From positions 124,001-188,000 of the forward strand of contig QUJQ01000001.1 in the NCBI GenBank assembly GCA_003480725.1: a DNA stretch of 64,000 nt, in the 5' to 3' direction. The notes beneath the pieces are model-generated. The model was given only the letters and a program-made list of their open reading frames with translations, was not told where the DNA came from and made no database searches. Origin of the DNA: Clostridiaceae bacterium AM27-36LB (lineage in GTDB: Bacteria > Bacillota > Clostridia > Lachnospirales > Lachnospiraceae). Of this stretch, positions 33,739 to 42,023 are shown one piece after another. The first letter of the stretch is position 1. Each line of letters opens with the position of its first letter. The position numbers and the translations under genes are program-made.

Positions 33739-35111
33739 CAATCAGCAATGAGATCATTGTAAAAGAACCATCAGCAGCATTGATCCAGTGGGCGAGAGAA
33801 AACCTGGTATTCGAAAATCCGGAGTATATCAACCGCACTCGTAGGGGACTGTGGACAGGAAATACAGATCGATATCTGACCATGTACAAGGTTGTATCTG
33901 AGGATCTTGTTCTTCCTTGTGGAGTTGGAAAGCATATCAGGAAATATCTGCAGGGATGCAGGATACAGACAGATCTGGCGGACAATGAACCGTTGGAGTA
34001 TGGAAGTCAGATTCCTCTGTATGATTATCAGATCCCGGCAGTAACGGCTATGAAGCAGTATGGATGCGGGATCCTGCAAAGCCCATGTGGATCGGGTAAA
34101 ACACAGATGGGTATTGCACTGGCAGCATCGATCGGGCGGAAGACCTTATGGGTGACGCATACGCAGGACTTGCTGAATCAGTCCTATGACCGGGCAGCGC
34201 AGTATTTTGGAGCAGATGGTCTTGGAAAGATAACCGGAGGTAAGGTAGAGGTCGGAAGGCTTATGACATTTGCAACAGTGCAGACCTTAAGCAAGATCGA
34301 TCTGGCTGCATTCAAATATACCTGGGATGTGATCATCGTTGATGAATGTCACAGGCTATCCGGAACACCTGCATCTGTGACCATGTTCTATCGAGTTATG
34401 AGTAATCTGGCAGCAAGATATAAATACGGGTTGTCAGCTACTGTATATCGGTCTGATGGACTGATCAGAACCACATTTGCCATCCTGGGAGATATAGCAT
34501 ACAAGGTTCCTGATGAGGCGGTGGCTGATAAGACCATGAAGGTTGGAGTGTTGAAGCGAGAGACACTGATTCCGTTGTCCAGAGAATGCCAGGACACAGA
34601 TGGAACCATGGATTATGCAAAGCTCCTGCCGTATCTGACAGAGAATAACATCCGCAATGCGCAGATTGTATCGGATCTTGTGAGCAATGCAGCACACTCA
34701 AACCTGATCCTGTCGGACAGACTGGAGCATTTGCGGACGATCAGGAGCATGCTTCCGCCGGAGCAGCGGGAACAGAGTGAGATGATTGATGGAAAGATGA
34801 CCAGCAAGAGAGCAAAGGCGGAACGTCTGATGGCTATCGAGCAGATGCGTGCCGGAAAGAAGCGATACCTGTTTGCAACCTATTCGCTGGCGAAAGAGGG
34901 GCTGGATATTCCACGGTTGGATCGGTTGTATCTTACGACTCCGAGAAAAGATTACGCGGTGATCACTCAGAGTATTGGACGGATCGCCAGGACATTTGAG
35001 GGGAAGCAGGACGCGATCTGCTACGACTACGTGGATGATATTGATTTCTGTGAGAATCAGTTTAAGCGCCGGAAAACATCATACCGGAAAGTGGGGTGTG
35101 TATTTTTATGA
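33729..35111 (+). CDS. DEAD/DEAH-box (SF2) helicase
   Basis: 460 residues. Motif I SPCGSGKTQMG near residue 117, motif II VDECHR, motif III LSATVYR, and C-terminal motifs VI QSIGRIAR. It belongs to the phage UvsW/ComF-like SF2 group. The start is chosen for a GGAG six to ten bases upstream; another ATG lies 24 bases earlier. Overlaps the nuclease gene by ten bases. Confidence 0.87.
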   Translation: MEVTISNEIIVKEPSAALIQWARENLVFENPEYINRTRRGLWTGNTDRYLTMYKVVSEDLVLPCGVGKHIRKYLQGCRIQTDLADNEPLEYGSQIPLYDYQIPAVTAMKQYGCGILQSPCGSGKTQMGIALAASIGRKTLWVTHTQDLLNQSYDRAAQYFGADGLGKITGGKVEVGRLMTFATVQTLSKIDLAAFKYTWDVIIVDECHRLSGTPASVTMFYRVMSNLAARYKYGLSATVYRSDGLIRTTFAILGDIAYKVPDEAVADKTMKVGVLKRETLIPLSRECQDTDGTMDYAKLLPYLTENNIRNAQIVSDLVSNAAHSNLILSDRLEHLRTIRSMLPPEQREQSEMIDGKMTSKRAKAERLMAIEQMRAGKKRYLFATYSLAKEGLDIPRLDRLYLTTPRKDYAVITQSIGRIARTFEGKQDAICYDYVDDIDFCENQFKRRKTSYRKVGCVFL

Positions 35112-35455
35112 CAACAGAATTTCGTGATCTGCAGGAGCTATATGAGAAAAAGCGCAAGAATGAACAGGCAGTATCAGAGGAGCTTCTGCAGACCAAGTAT
35201 AAAAGATCTTATGATCAGCTTTGTGGGAATGTGAAACAGAAGCAGTGCGAACTGAGAGCAGCGTACATGGAACGGATGAGAGTGATAACAGGTCTGATGT
35301 CGGAATCTGTTTATCAGGATTTTGGACAGGAAGCAGCATGGGGATGGCTCATGGATCAGGTGGAAGATATTTATCAAAAATATCCGGATCCATTGACCAA
35401 GAAACTGCTGATCGGTATCCAGAGCGCTATTGAGGAGATGGGAAAGGGAGATTAA
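35108..35455 (+). CDS. Hypothetical phage protein, 115 residues
   Basis: Helical, highly charged protein (LQELYEKKRKNEQAVSEELLQTKYKRSYDQ). Overlaps the end of the helicase gene and is followed at once by the next gene. No family recognised. Confidence 0.6.
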   Translation: MTTEFRDLQELYEKKRKNEQAVSEELLQTKYKRSYDQLCGNVKQKQCELRAAYMERMRVITGLMSESVYQDFGQEAAWGWLMDQVEDIYQKYPDPLTKKLLIGIQSAIEEMGKGD

Positions 35456-35457
35456 CC

Positions 35458-36627
35458 ATGGGAGAAATGAGCAGTGAGATCACAAAAAAGACACCTGAGC
35501 AGTGGGTAGAGCACTATCAGGGAGCATACCTGCACAATCTGACGGCGGAGTCTGTGAGTCGGATCATTAAGAGTGATATGACCAACGTGGCACGCCAGTG
35601 TGTGTCGATCGGATTCCATCTGAAGGCGGCAAGGGACAGAGAACTGTACAAAGATGCCGGTTATAGTACGCTGTGGGAATATGCAGCGGATCAGTTCGGA
35701 TTATCGATGTCCTCGGCATCACGGTACATAACCATCAACGACCGTTTTTCTGTTGGTGGAAACACACCGATGCTGATGGAGGAGTACCGGAACTTCAGTA
35801 AGTCACAGCTGCAGGAGATGATCAGTCTCTCTCCAGAGCAAGCGAAGAAGGTAACAGAGAAGACTACAGTAAAGCAGATCCGGGAGATGAAGCCCAAGAA
35901 AGAAAAGCCGAAGGAAGTGCCGGCAGTGGTGATTGATCAGGAAGACACTTCTGATCAGTGCCCCGGTCAGATGCAGGTGGGTGATTATCCCGGTGTAGTT
36001 CCAGAGGAATCTGTTGCGACGTCGCAAAAGAGAAAATGTATGTACCGGCCGGAACCAGAAGAAGTAAAACCGCAAAAAGAGGCGGAAACACCTGAGATTA
36101 TGGAGTATGACCGCAAAACTCTGGAAAACCTGATCAAGGATACCGAGAATATGCTGGATCATATGCGTGATTACTGGATCCAGAATCAGCCACGTACATA
36201 TGCCAAGCACTTTATGCAGTTGCAGGCTTATAAGATGCTCCTGGAGTATCATGAGAATCTGGATGAAGAAGAGGCTGAAGAGGTGATACAGCCTGAACTG
36301 CCTCTGCTGAAGAACAATGACCAGCGGAAAGAATGGTTGCAGAATTATCGGTCATGGGGACTTTGGTATGAGGACGAACATATTGGTATGGCTTATTATA
36401 GATTCATTCTTCCAGATGGAGCTCAGATAATTGCGGATGAATATCTTGAACCTATAAGACGTGGGGTATATGAACCGACCAGTAAGTTTCATTTAGTTGG
36501 TGGTGATAAGAACAGATATAACTATCATGCGGCATATGCGTTGATGGGAGAATCAGAAACAGAAATCATAAATTATTTGAAAAAGTTTAAGAATGAGAAA
36601 AAGTTTAAGAATGAGAGAGTGAAATGA
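35458..36627 (+). CDS. Phage HTH/ParB-like replication-region protein
   Basis: 389 residues. The N-terminal half (VSIGFHLKAARDRELYKDAGYSTLWEYAADQFGLSMSSASRYITI) is a helix-turn-helix region resembling those in Firmicute phage and ICE proteins. A linker rich in Lys/Pro/Glu follows, then a conserved C-terminal domain (RKEWLQNYRSWGLWYEDEHIGMAYYRFILPDGAQI). Function not known; DNA binding is inferred. It contains the TTGCGACGTCGCAA palindrome (36014-36027) in its coding sequence. Confidence 0.62.
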   Translation: MGEMSSEITKKTPEQWVEHYQGAYLHNLTAESVSRIIKSDMTNVARQCVSIGFHLKAARDRELYKDAGYSTLWEYAADQFGLSMSSASRYITINDRFSVGGNTPMLMEEYRNFSKSQLQEMISLSPEQAKKVTEKTTVKQIREMKPKKEKPKEVPAVVIDQEDTSDQCPGQMQVGDYPGVVPEESVATSQKRKCMYRPEPEEVKPQKEAETPEIMEYDRKTLENLIKDTENMLDHMRDYWIQNQPRTYAKHFMQLQAYKMLLEYHENLDEEEAEEVIQPELPLLKNNDQRKEWLQNYRSWGLWYEDEHIGMAYYRFILPDGAQIIADEYLEPIRRGVYEPTSKFHLVGGDKNRYNYHAAYALMGESETEIINYLKKFKNEKKFKNERVK

Positions 36628-37205
36628 TGGCAAAGAAAAAAATACATAAGACTAGGGCGGAGCTGCTGCATGAGTTGAATTACACTGCAAAGTGTCGGCG
36701 CAACAGTTATTCAGCATCATTCTCTGGATTATCAGTGTACCTGACTCATATCCTGGTCTTCCAGGAGCATTGGAGACCGGGGCAGATCGTAAAGCTACAC
36801 CAGGCAATTGCTAAGGGACTGGAAGATGAATCATTTGATGTCGATGCAGCCAATGCCCGGCTAAAAGAGAAGACAGGGGTTGCGTTTGAGGTTGTTATGC
36901 ATGAAGACAGTGACATCCATGTGAGCAGAAAAAAGAAATACCGGTATATGATAGAGCAGAAGCTTAATGAGGCAGAGAATGAGATCATAACGTATTGCAT
37001 GCGTTGGTGCCTGATTGCTTACAGTTATCTGATGGATAATGGATTTGGCAGCAAGCGTATTAACAGAATCAATGATGCACTTAAAGACTGTTTGGAAAAA
37101 TCGGTGTGCGGGGTCGTAGATGTAAAAGTTGCAGTGATGGCACGAGAGCTGGAGGATGCAGGTTACGTCATTGAGATGCCGAAGGAATTTATACTGCAGA
37201 TGTAG
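36624..37205 (+). CDS. Hypothetical phage protein, 193 residues
   Basis: Starts within the end of the previous gene (ATGA overlap). Basic N-terminus, helical throughout (LNYTAKCRRNSYSASFSGLSVYLTHILVFQEHW). No family recognised. Confidence 0.6.
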   Translation: MMAKKKIHKTRAELLHELNYTAKCRRNSYSASFSGLSVYLTHILVFQEHWRPGQIVKLHQAIAKGLEDESFDVDAANARLKEKTGVAFEVVMHEDSDIHVSRKKKYRYMIEQKLNEAENEIITYCMRWCLIAYSYLMDNGFGSKRINRINDALKDCLEKSVCGVVDVKVAVMARELEDAGYVIEMPKEFILQM

Positions 37206-37216
37206 TGGAGGGTAAG

Positions 37217-37570
37217 ATGATGGCAGATGGAATTAAGATAATAGCTGATGAAAATGGTCTGTTTAACATATATGATGATACGTATGATGTGATCATCCAT
37301 TGTGAAAGTGAAGAAGAGCAGAATATGGTGATGGAGACACTGAAGAAGACGGCGAATCCGTGGATTCCGATCACAGAACGGCTTCCGGAAACGGGTGATT
37401 ATATTTTGATCTCATTTGACAATTTTTCCCTGCCAGATATCGGGAGATATGAAGTTGATGAAAATGGCGGCGGGGCATTTTATCCGGGCGATGAGGATGT
37501 AAGCTATGCATCAGTAGGTGTGATTGCGAATGCCTGGATGCCATTACCGCAACCATGGAAAGGAGAATGA
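37217..37570 (+). CDS. DUF551 domain protein
   Basis: 117 residues whose second half has the DUF551 pattern: WIPITERLPETGDYILISFDN and AWMPLPQPWKGE at the end. A small domain common in phages with no known activity. GGAGG six bases before the ATG; the frame also has an upstream GTG that coincides with the previous stop codon. Confidence 0.8.
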   Translation: MMADGIKIIADENGLFNIYDDTYDVIIHCESEEEQNMVMETLKKTANPWIPITERLPETGDYILISFDNFSLPDIGRYEVDENGGGAFYPGDEDVSYASVGVIANAWMPLPQPWKGE

Positions 37571-37572
37571 GC

Positions 37573-37734
37573 ATGTATTGTAATGGCAATTGTGAGCATC
37601 TGGATCGGAAACATAAGAAATGCCTTCTGACCGGGAAGAAGCTGTGCTATATGAAAGTGCGAGGAAGCATTTCATATGACGCGTATGAGCATATTGGATT
37701 TTGTAAGAAAGACGAGGAGAACACGGAGAAGTAA
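37573..37734 (+). CDS. Small Cys-rich phage protein, 53 residues
   Basis: MYCNGNCEHLDRKHKKCLLTG; Cys residues are spaced as in a small zinc or treble-clef knuckle. AAAGGAG upstream. Its stop codon overlaps the next ATG (TAATG). Confidence 0.6.
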   Translation: MYCNGNCEHLDRKHKKCLLTGKKLCYMKVRGSISYDAYEHIGFCKKDEENTEK

Positions 37735-37922
37735 TGAGAATGAAGTGTAGAATTTGTGGAATGTTTCATAGCGATGGAGGCGAGTGCCCGAGTTCATTGG
37801 AACCGTTACCAGGTTTCTCTTGGATACACAGTGAGCAAAAAGAACAACGTGAGAAATGCAGCAATAAGATGCCAGAAGCGGTGGTGGATTTTATCCGGCG
37901 CCGCTTCATGACCAGACAGTAA
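37734..37922 (+). CDS. Small zinc-ribbon-like phage protein, 62 residues
   Basis: MRMKCRICGMFHSDGGECP start with CxxC and a third Cys, then a polar tail. Coupled to the gene before it. Function unknown. Confidence 0.55.
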   Translation: MRMKCRICGMFHSDGGECPSSLEPLPGFSWIHSEQKEQREKCSNKMPEAVVDFIRRRFMTRQ

Positions 37923-37947
37923 CAATAATAACAGGGAGGCGGTAGCA

Positions 37948-38373
37948 ATGGACAAGGATATACTCAAACAATACATAGATGCCTGCGAAGCGGTGAAGGA
38001 GACAGAGGAGCAGATCCGGCGGCTTCAGAAGAACCGGAAGACGGTGGTGGTCGATGCTGTGAATGGGTCCATGCACGACTTCCCTTTTGCCGCGAAGAGC
38101 TTTAAGGTTGCGGGCATCGCCCACTCCGTACTGGAGGATCCAGGACAGCTTGATCGGGAGGAGCTGATCCTGGAAGAGCGACTGCAAAATGCAAAGAGAC
38201 TCAAATGTGATGTAGAAGCATGGCTGAATACTGTTCCTGCAAGAATGCAACGAATCGTTCGATATAAGTTTTTTGAAGAGATGACATGGGAGCAGGTAGC
38301 CAGAAGACTGGGACGAAAAGCAACCGGAGAAGGAGTGCGAAAGGAATTTGAAAATTTTATGGGTAAAAATTAA
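37948..38373 (+). CDS. Late-gene transcriptional regulator, sigma-like (ArpU/RinA type)
   Basis: 141 residues. The C-terminal part (QRIVRYKFFEEMTWEQVARRLGRKATGEGVRKEFENFM) is a sigma-70 region 4-like helix-turn-helix, preceded by coiled helices. Proteins of this kind end the early region and switch on packaging and structural genes in Gram-positive phages. The position directly before the terminase genes fits. GGGAGG upstream. Confidence 0.75.
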   Translation: MDKDILKQYIDACEAVKETEEQIRRLQKNRKTVVVDAVNGSMHDFPFAAKSFKVAGIAHSVLEDPGQLDREELILEERLQNAKRLKCDVEAWLNTVPARMQRIVRYKFFEEMTWEQVARRLGRKATGEGVRKEFENFMGKN

Positions 38374-38508
38374 AAGTTTTTCCGCTTTTTCCGTTTTTTC
38401 CGTTTTTCCTATGGTAAAGTGTAAGCTGAAATCACTGCAGATGCGTTGCATGGTTTAATCTTTTCCCATATCATCCGCCGCTGAGGTGTCAGAGCTTCGG
38501 CGGTGATT
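38374..38508 (+). other. Intergenic region before the phage tRNA: TTTTTCCG repeats and a hairpin
   Basis: TTTTTCCG or a close variant is repeated about four times in 38377-38408. A hairpin with CCGCCG/CGGCGG arms lies at about 38475-38503, just before the tRNA. The region could hold late-promoter control sites for the adjacent regulator. No reading frame of note. Confidence 0.4.
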
Positions 38509-38581
38509 CGCGGGGTAGAGCAGTTGGAAGCTCGCGTGGCCCATAACCACGAGGTCGCAAGTTCGAGTCTTGCCCCCGCAA
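38509..38581 (+). tRNA. Phage tRNA-Met (CAU), initiator-like
   Basis: 73 nt cloverleaf: acceptor CGCGGGG/CCCCGCA, D stem GAGC/GCTC, anticodon stem CGTGG/CCACG with loop CCCATAA (anticodon at 38542-38544), T arm GCAAG-TTCGAGT-CTTGC. C1 faces A72, the unpaired end typical of bacterial initiator tRNA. The three bottom anticodon-stem pairs are UGG/CCA instead of GGG/CCC, so initiator identity is partial. CCA is not encoded. Confidence 0.85.
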
Positions 38582-38620
38582 TTGTCTAGAAATTATTATA
38601 ACCAGTTTATTGTGGGGCTT

Positions 38621-38650
38621 GGAGCTATCTTTACGGATGGCTCCTTTTTC
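38621..38650 (+). terminator. Terminator after the phage tRNA
   Basis: Stem GGAGCTATC with GATGGCTCC (one mismatch), then TTTTTCT. Placed between the tRNA and the terminase operon. Confidence 0.7.
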
Positions 38651-38684
38651 TATCCCAAAATACTAAGGCAAGGAAGGTGAGGTG

Positions 38685-39185
38685 ATGGCGAATAATGAGA
38701 ACCTAAAACCGGTACGAACCAAGAGCGAAGCAAGAGAACGTGGAAGGGCGGGCGGAAAGGCATCCGGAGAAGCCAGACGGAAAAGAGCGGACTTCCGGAA
38801 GACGCTGAATGCCCTTCTGACTGCAGAAATAGATAGCCCTGAATGGAATCCTTTGTTGGAATCATTAGGACTGGATCCGACACTGGAAGCCGCAATCAAT
38901 ATGGCGATGATCAAAGAAGCACTTGCCGGAAATGTGAAGGCTTATGAAGCTGTGACCAGATATGCAGGACAGTCGGGTCAGACGGCTGCGGATGATGAAG
39001 AGCAGCGGATCCGGACAGACAGGGCGAAGAGAGCCAGGGATCAGGAAGTCGGTGACACAGATAATCAGGATGATAATATCCAGAGTTTCCTGAAAGCCAT
39101 GAGACCGACAGAGGAAGATCTGGCTGGATTATTCGAGGAGGATGAAACAGATGCCGAAGCGGAAGAAGAGACCGGCGAAGTTTAA
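38685..39185 (+). CDS. terS: Terminase small subunit
   Basis: 166 residues. Basic N-terminus with SEARERGRAGGKASGEARRKRADFRKTLNALL, helical core and an acidic C-terminus (EEDETDAEAEEETGEV), a known type of Firmicute phage small terminase that recognises phage DNA for packaging. Its end overlaps the large subunit gene. Confidence 0.78.
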   Translation: MANNENLKPVRTKSEARERGRAGGKASGEARRKRADFRKTLNALLTAEIDSPEWNPLLESLGLDPTLEAAINMAMIKEALAGNVKAYEAVTRYAGQSGQTAADDEEQRIRTDRAKRARDQEVGDTDNQDDNIQSFLKAMRPTEEDLAGLFEEDETDAEAEEETGEV

Positions 39186-40494
39186 TTTCAAGCCATTTTC
39201 TCCGCAGCAGCAGAGACTGATCCATTGGTGGAGACCGATGATCAGGGCCTCGGAGAACAATTATGTGATCGCAGACGGATCCATTCGATCAGGCAAGACA
39301 ATAGCCTGTATCATTGGATTCCTTACCTGGTCTCAGGAGATGTTTTCCGGTGAGTCTTTTATCCTGGCCGGAAAGACGATGGGAGCGCTGAAGAAGAATG
39401 TGGTCAGACCGATGCTGCAGATGTTGGAAGCATGGGGATGGCCTTATGAATACATTCGATCTGGCACAGATGCCAGGCTTGAGATCGGAACCAATACCTA
39501 TTACCTGTACGGCGCAAACACAGAGGCAGCGCAGGATGCACTGCAGGGATTAACTGCAGCAGGTGCATATCTGGATGAGGCTGCACTGTTTCCGAAGAGC
39601 TTTGTGGATCAGGCGATTGCCAGATGCTCTGTGGATGGCTGGAAGTTCTGGATGAACTGTAACCCGGCGGGACCGCATCACTTCATCCGCGAGGAGTATC
39701 TGACCGAAGAAGCCATGAAGCAGAAGAAAGTATATCATCTGCACTTTACGATGGATGATAATCTTTCTATATCTCCAAAGCGTAAAGAAGAATACAAGAA
39801 TGCATGGCCGCATGGCAGTGTATTCTACAAGCGTTTTATCCTGGGTAAATGGGTGGCAGCTGACGGTCTGATCTACCAGCAGTTTGCAGATCACACAAAA
39901 GATTATCTGGTCAGCAGTTCCTGGCTTCTGGAGCGTGATGAGCATGGCCGTCTGAAGAACGAAATCGTATATGCAGTTATCGGAGTCGATTTTGGCGGTA
40001 CAAAGTCGGCTCATTCTTTTACCCTGACAGGATTTACAAAAGGGTATAAGCAGGTAGTGGTACTTGATGAGTATTACTGCAAGAAGCGGATCAACCCAAA
40101 ACAGCTGCAGGATGATTTTATTGATTTTGTCAAAAGGGCGCAGGCAAGGTATAAGGTCCTGGAAGCCTACTGCGATTCTGCCGAGCAGACTCTGATCAGC
40201 GGACTGGAGAGCGCATGTATTCAGGCGCACGTAGCAATTGACCTGAGAAACGCGATCAAGGGACCGATCAATGACCGAATTGCATTTTATAACAGCCTGA
40301 TTGCTCAGCGACGCTGGAAGGTAATGAAGCACTGCACCCACATTATTGCGGCCTTTGAAGAGGCTGTATATGACGAAAAGAAAAAGAACATGGATGTCCG
40401 GCTTGATGATGGCGAGATGAACGTGGACAGCTTGGACAGCACCGAATACAGCACAGAGAGTGTCCAGGAAGACATCCTGTACATTGCTGCATAG
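39151..40494 (+). CDS. terL: Terminase large subunit, PBSX family
   Basis: 447 residues. ATPase motif A GSIRSGKT (residues 43-50), motif B-like GAYLDEAALFP, coupling MNCNPAGP, and C-terminal nuclease beginning VIGVDFGGTKSAHSF with later AYCDSAEQ. This motor cuts and packages DNA into the prohead. The ATG chosen has GAGGAGG nine bases upstream. Confidence 0.93.
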   Translation: MPKRKKRPAKFNFKPFSPQQQRLIHWWRPMIRASENNYVIADGSIRSGKTIACIIGFLTWSQEMFSGESFILAGKTMGALKKNVVRPMLQMLEAWGWPYEYIRSGTDARLEIGTNTYYLYGANTEAAQDALQGLTAAGAYLDEAALFPKSFVDQAIARCSVDGWKFWMNCNPAGPHHFIREEYLTEEAMKQKKVYHLHFTMDDNLSISPKRKEEYKNAWPHGSVFYKRFILGKWVAADGLIYQQFADHTKDYLVSSSWLLERDEHGRLKNEIVYAVIGVDFGGTKSAHSFTLTGFTKGYKQVVVLDEYYCKKRINPKQLQDDFIDFVKRAQARYKVLEAYCDSAEQTLISGLESACIQAHVAIDLRNAIKGPINDRIAFYNSLIAQRRWKVMKHCTHIIAAFEEAVYDEKKKNMDVRLDDGEMNVDSLDSTEYSTESVQEDILYIAA

Positions 40495-40503
40495 GGAGGG
40501 CAT

Positions 40504-42012
40504 ATGAATCTATCAACGAATACGATCAAGACATATTTGACTGATCAGAAATATACAGTTCCGGCGGATGAGACATACAGTCATATTGATGAGTGGCTGG
40601 AATGGTATCAGAACGATGTGAAGAAATTTCATCATTACAAGCTGTATAACGGCAGTATCATGACGGAACAGGAACGTTATAAGCTGGGTATGGCAAAGAA
40701 GATCTGTGAAGACTGGGCGAACCTTCTGCTGAATGAGAAGGTGGCTATTAAGGCAGGATCTTATGACAAGCAGCTGAGCATGATCCTGAGCAAAAATAAT
40801 TTTTTTGTGAAAGGTAATCAGCTTGTAGAGCTTGCTTTTGCGCTGGGCACAGGAGCATTTGTGGAATACAAAGATGCAGACGATGCTGTTGTGATTGACT
40901 ACATCAGAGCTGATATGATCTATCCGCTGGCATGGGACAATGGAAAAATTACGGAGTGCGCTTTTGGCACTTATCAGACCATGAACGGAAAAGAATACAT
41001 TTACCTGCAGATCCATCGCCTGGGCAAGGAAGATGGCGAGGATCCGGATATGTACTACATTGAGAACAAGTATGTGGATGCAAAATCCGGAAAAGAGGTA
41101 GAGCCGCCGGAAGAGATTGAGGAGTATGTAGCCACCGGATCCGTAGAACCGCTCTTCCAGATCATCACTCCAACAATCTGCAACAATATCGAGATGGACA
41201 GTCCGCTCGGCATATCCGTGTATGCAAATGCGATCGATCAGGTCAAAGGCTGTGACCTGACATTCGATAGCTACATGAATGAATTTGTACTTGGCCGGAA
41301 GCGGATCATGGTTCCGCTCAGCCAAGCGAAGATGCAAATGCAGCAAGATGGAGTTACAGCACCTACATTCGATCCGCACGATACGGTTTATTATATGATT
41401 CCAGAAGACCGAAGTGGCAGTAATCAGTTGACGGAGATCGATATGAAGATCCGTGCTACAGAGCATGAGCTGGGAATCCAGCGCTGCCTGGATTTGTTGA
41501 GCTTTAAGGCTGGAATGGGTACAGGTCGCTATAAGTTTGAAAACGGCAGCGTAAAGACAGCTACAGAAGTAATCTCAGACAAGTCGGACCTGTACCAGAG
41601 CCGGCAGCGTCATTGCATCTCAATATCAGCGGCTATCCTGAACATGGTCCGCATAATTTCATTTCTTGATACCGGTGCAACTGTTGATGCGACTGTAGAT
41701 TTTGATGATTCCATCATCGAGGACAGTAATGCTACGATCGATAAGAATATCAAACTCGTACAGGCTGGACTCAGATCCAAGCTATCCGCAATCATGGAGA
41801 TCAATAAATGTTCTGAGGCAGAGGCTAAGAAGGAGCTGAAGCGGATTGCCGAGGAAGGGCAGATTACAGGTCAGGACATTGACTGGACAGGAGGGGATGG
41901 GAATGAATCGGAATCGGATGATGATCCGCCCGAAGAGGATGATGAAAAAGACGGTTCAGGAACCGATGCTGATCAGGATTCTGAAAAGGATAATCCAGAA
42001 GATAAAGGATAG
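40504..42012 (+). CDS. Phage portal protein, SPP1 gp6-like
   Basis: 502 residues. Portal signature stretches include DEWLEWYQNDVKKFHHYK, KKICEDWANLLLNEKV and SPLGISVYANAIDQVKGCDLTFDSY, with a long acidic Asp/Glu/Ser tail. Forms the dodecameric ring at the head vertex through which DNA passes. Starts nine bases after terL. Confidence 0.9.
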   Translation: MNLSTNTIKTYLTDQKYTVPADETYSHIDEWLEWYQNDVKKFHHYKLYNGSIMTEQERYKLGMAKKICEDWANLLLNEKVAIKAGSYDKQLSMILSKNNFFVKGNQLVELAFALGTGAFVEYKDADDAVVIDYIRADMIYPLAWDNGKITECAFGTYQTMNGKEYIYLQIHRLGKEDGEDPDMYYIENKYVDAKSGKEVEPPEEIEEYVATGSVEPLFQIITPTICNNIEMDSPLGISVYANAIDQVKGCDLTFDSYMNEFVLGRKRIMVPLSQAKMQMQQDGVTAPTFDPHDTVYYMIPEDRSGSNQLTEIDMKIRATEHELGIQRCLDLLSFKAGMGTGRYKFENGSVKTATEVISDKSDLYQSRQRHCISISAAILNMVRIISFLDTGATVDATVDFDDSIIEDSNATIDKNIKLVQAGLRSKLSAIMEINKCSEAEAKKELKRIAEEGQITGQDIDWTGGDGNESESDDDPPEEDDEKDGSGTDADQDSEKDNPEDKG

Positions 42013-42023
42013 GGTGATCAGTT

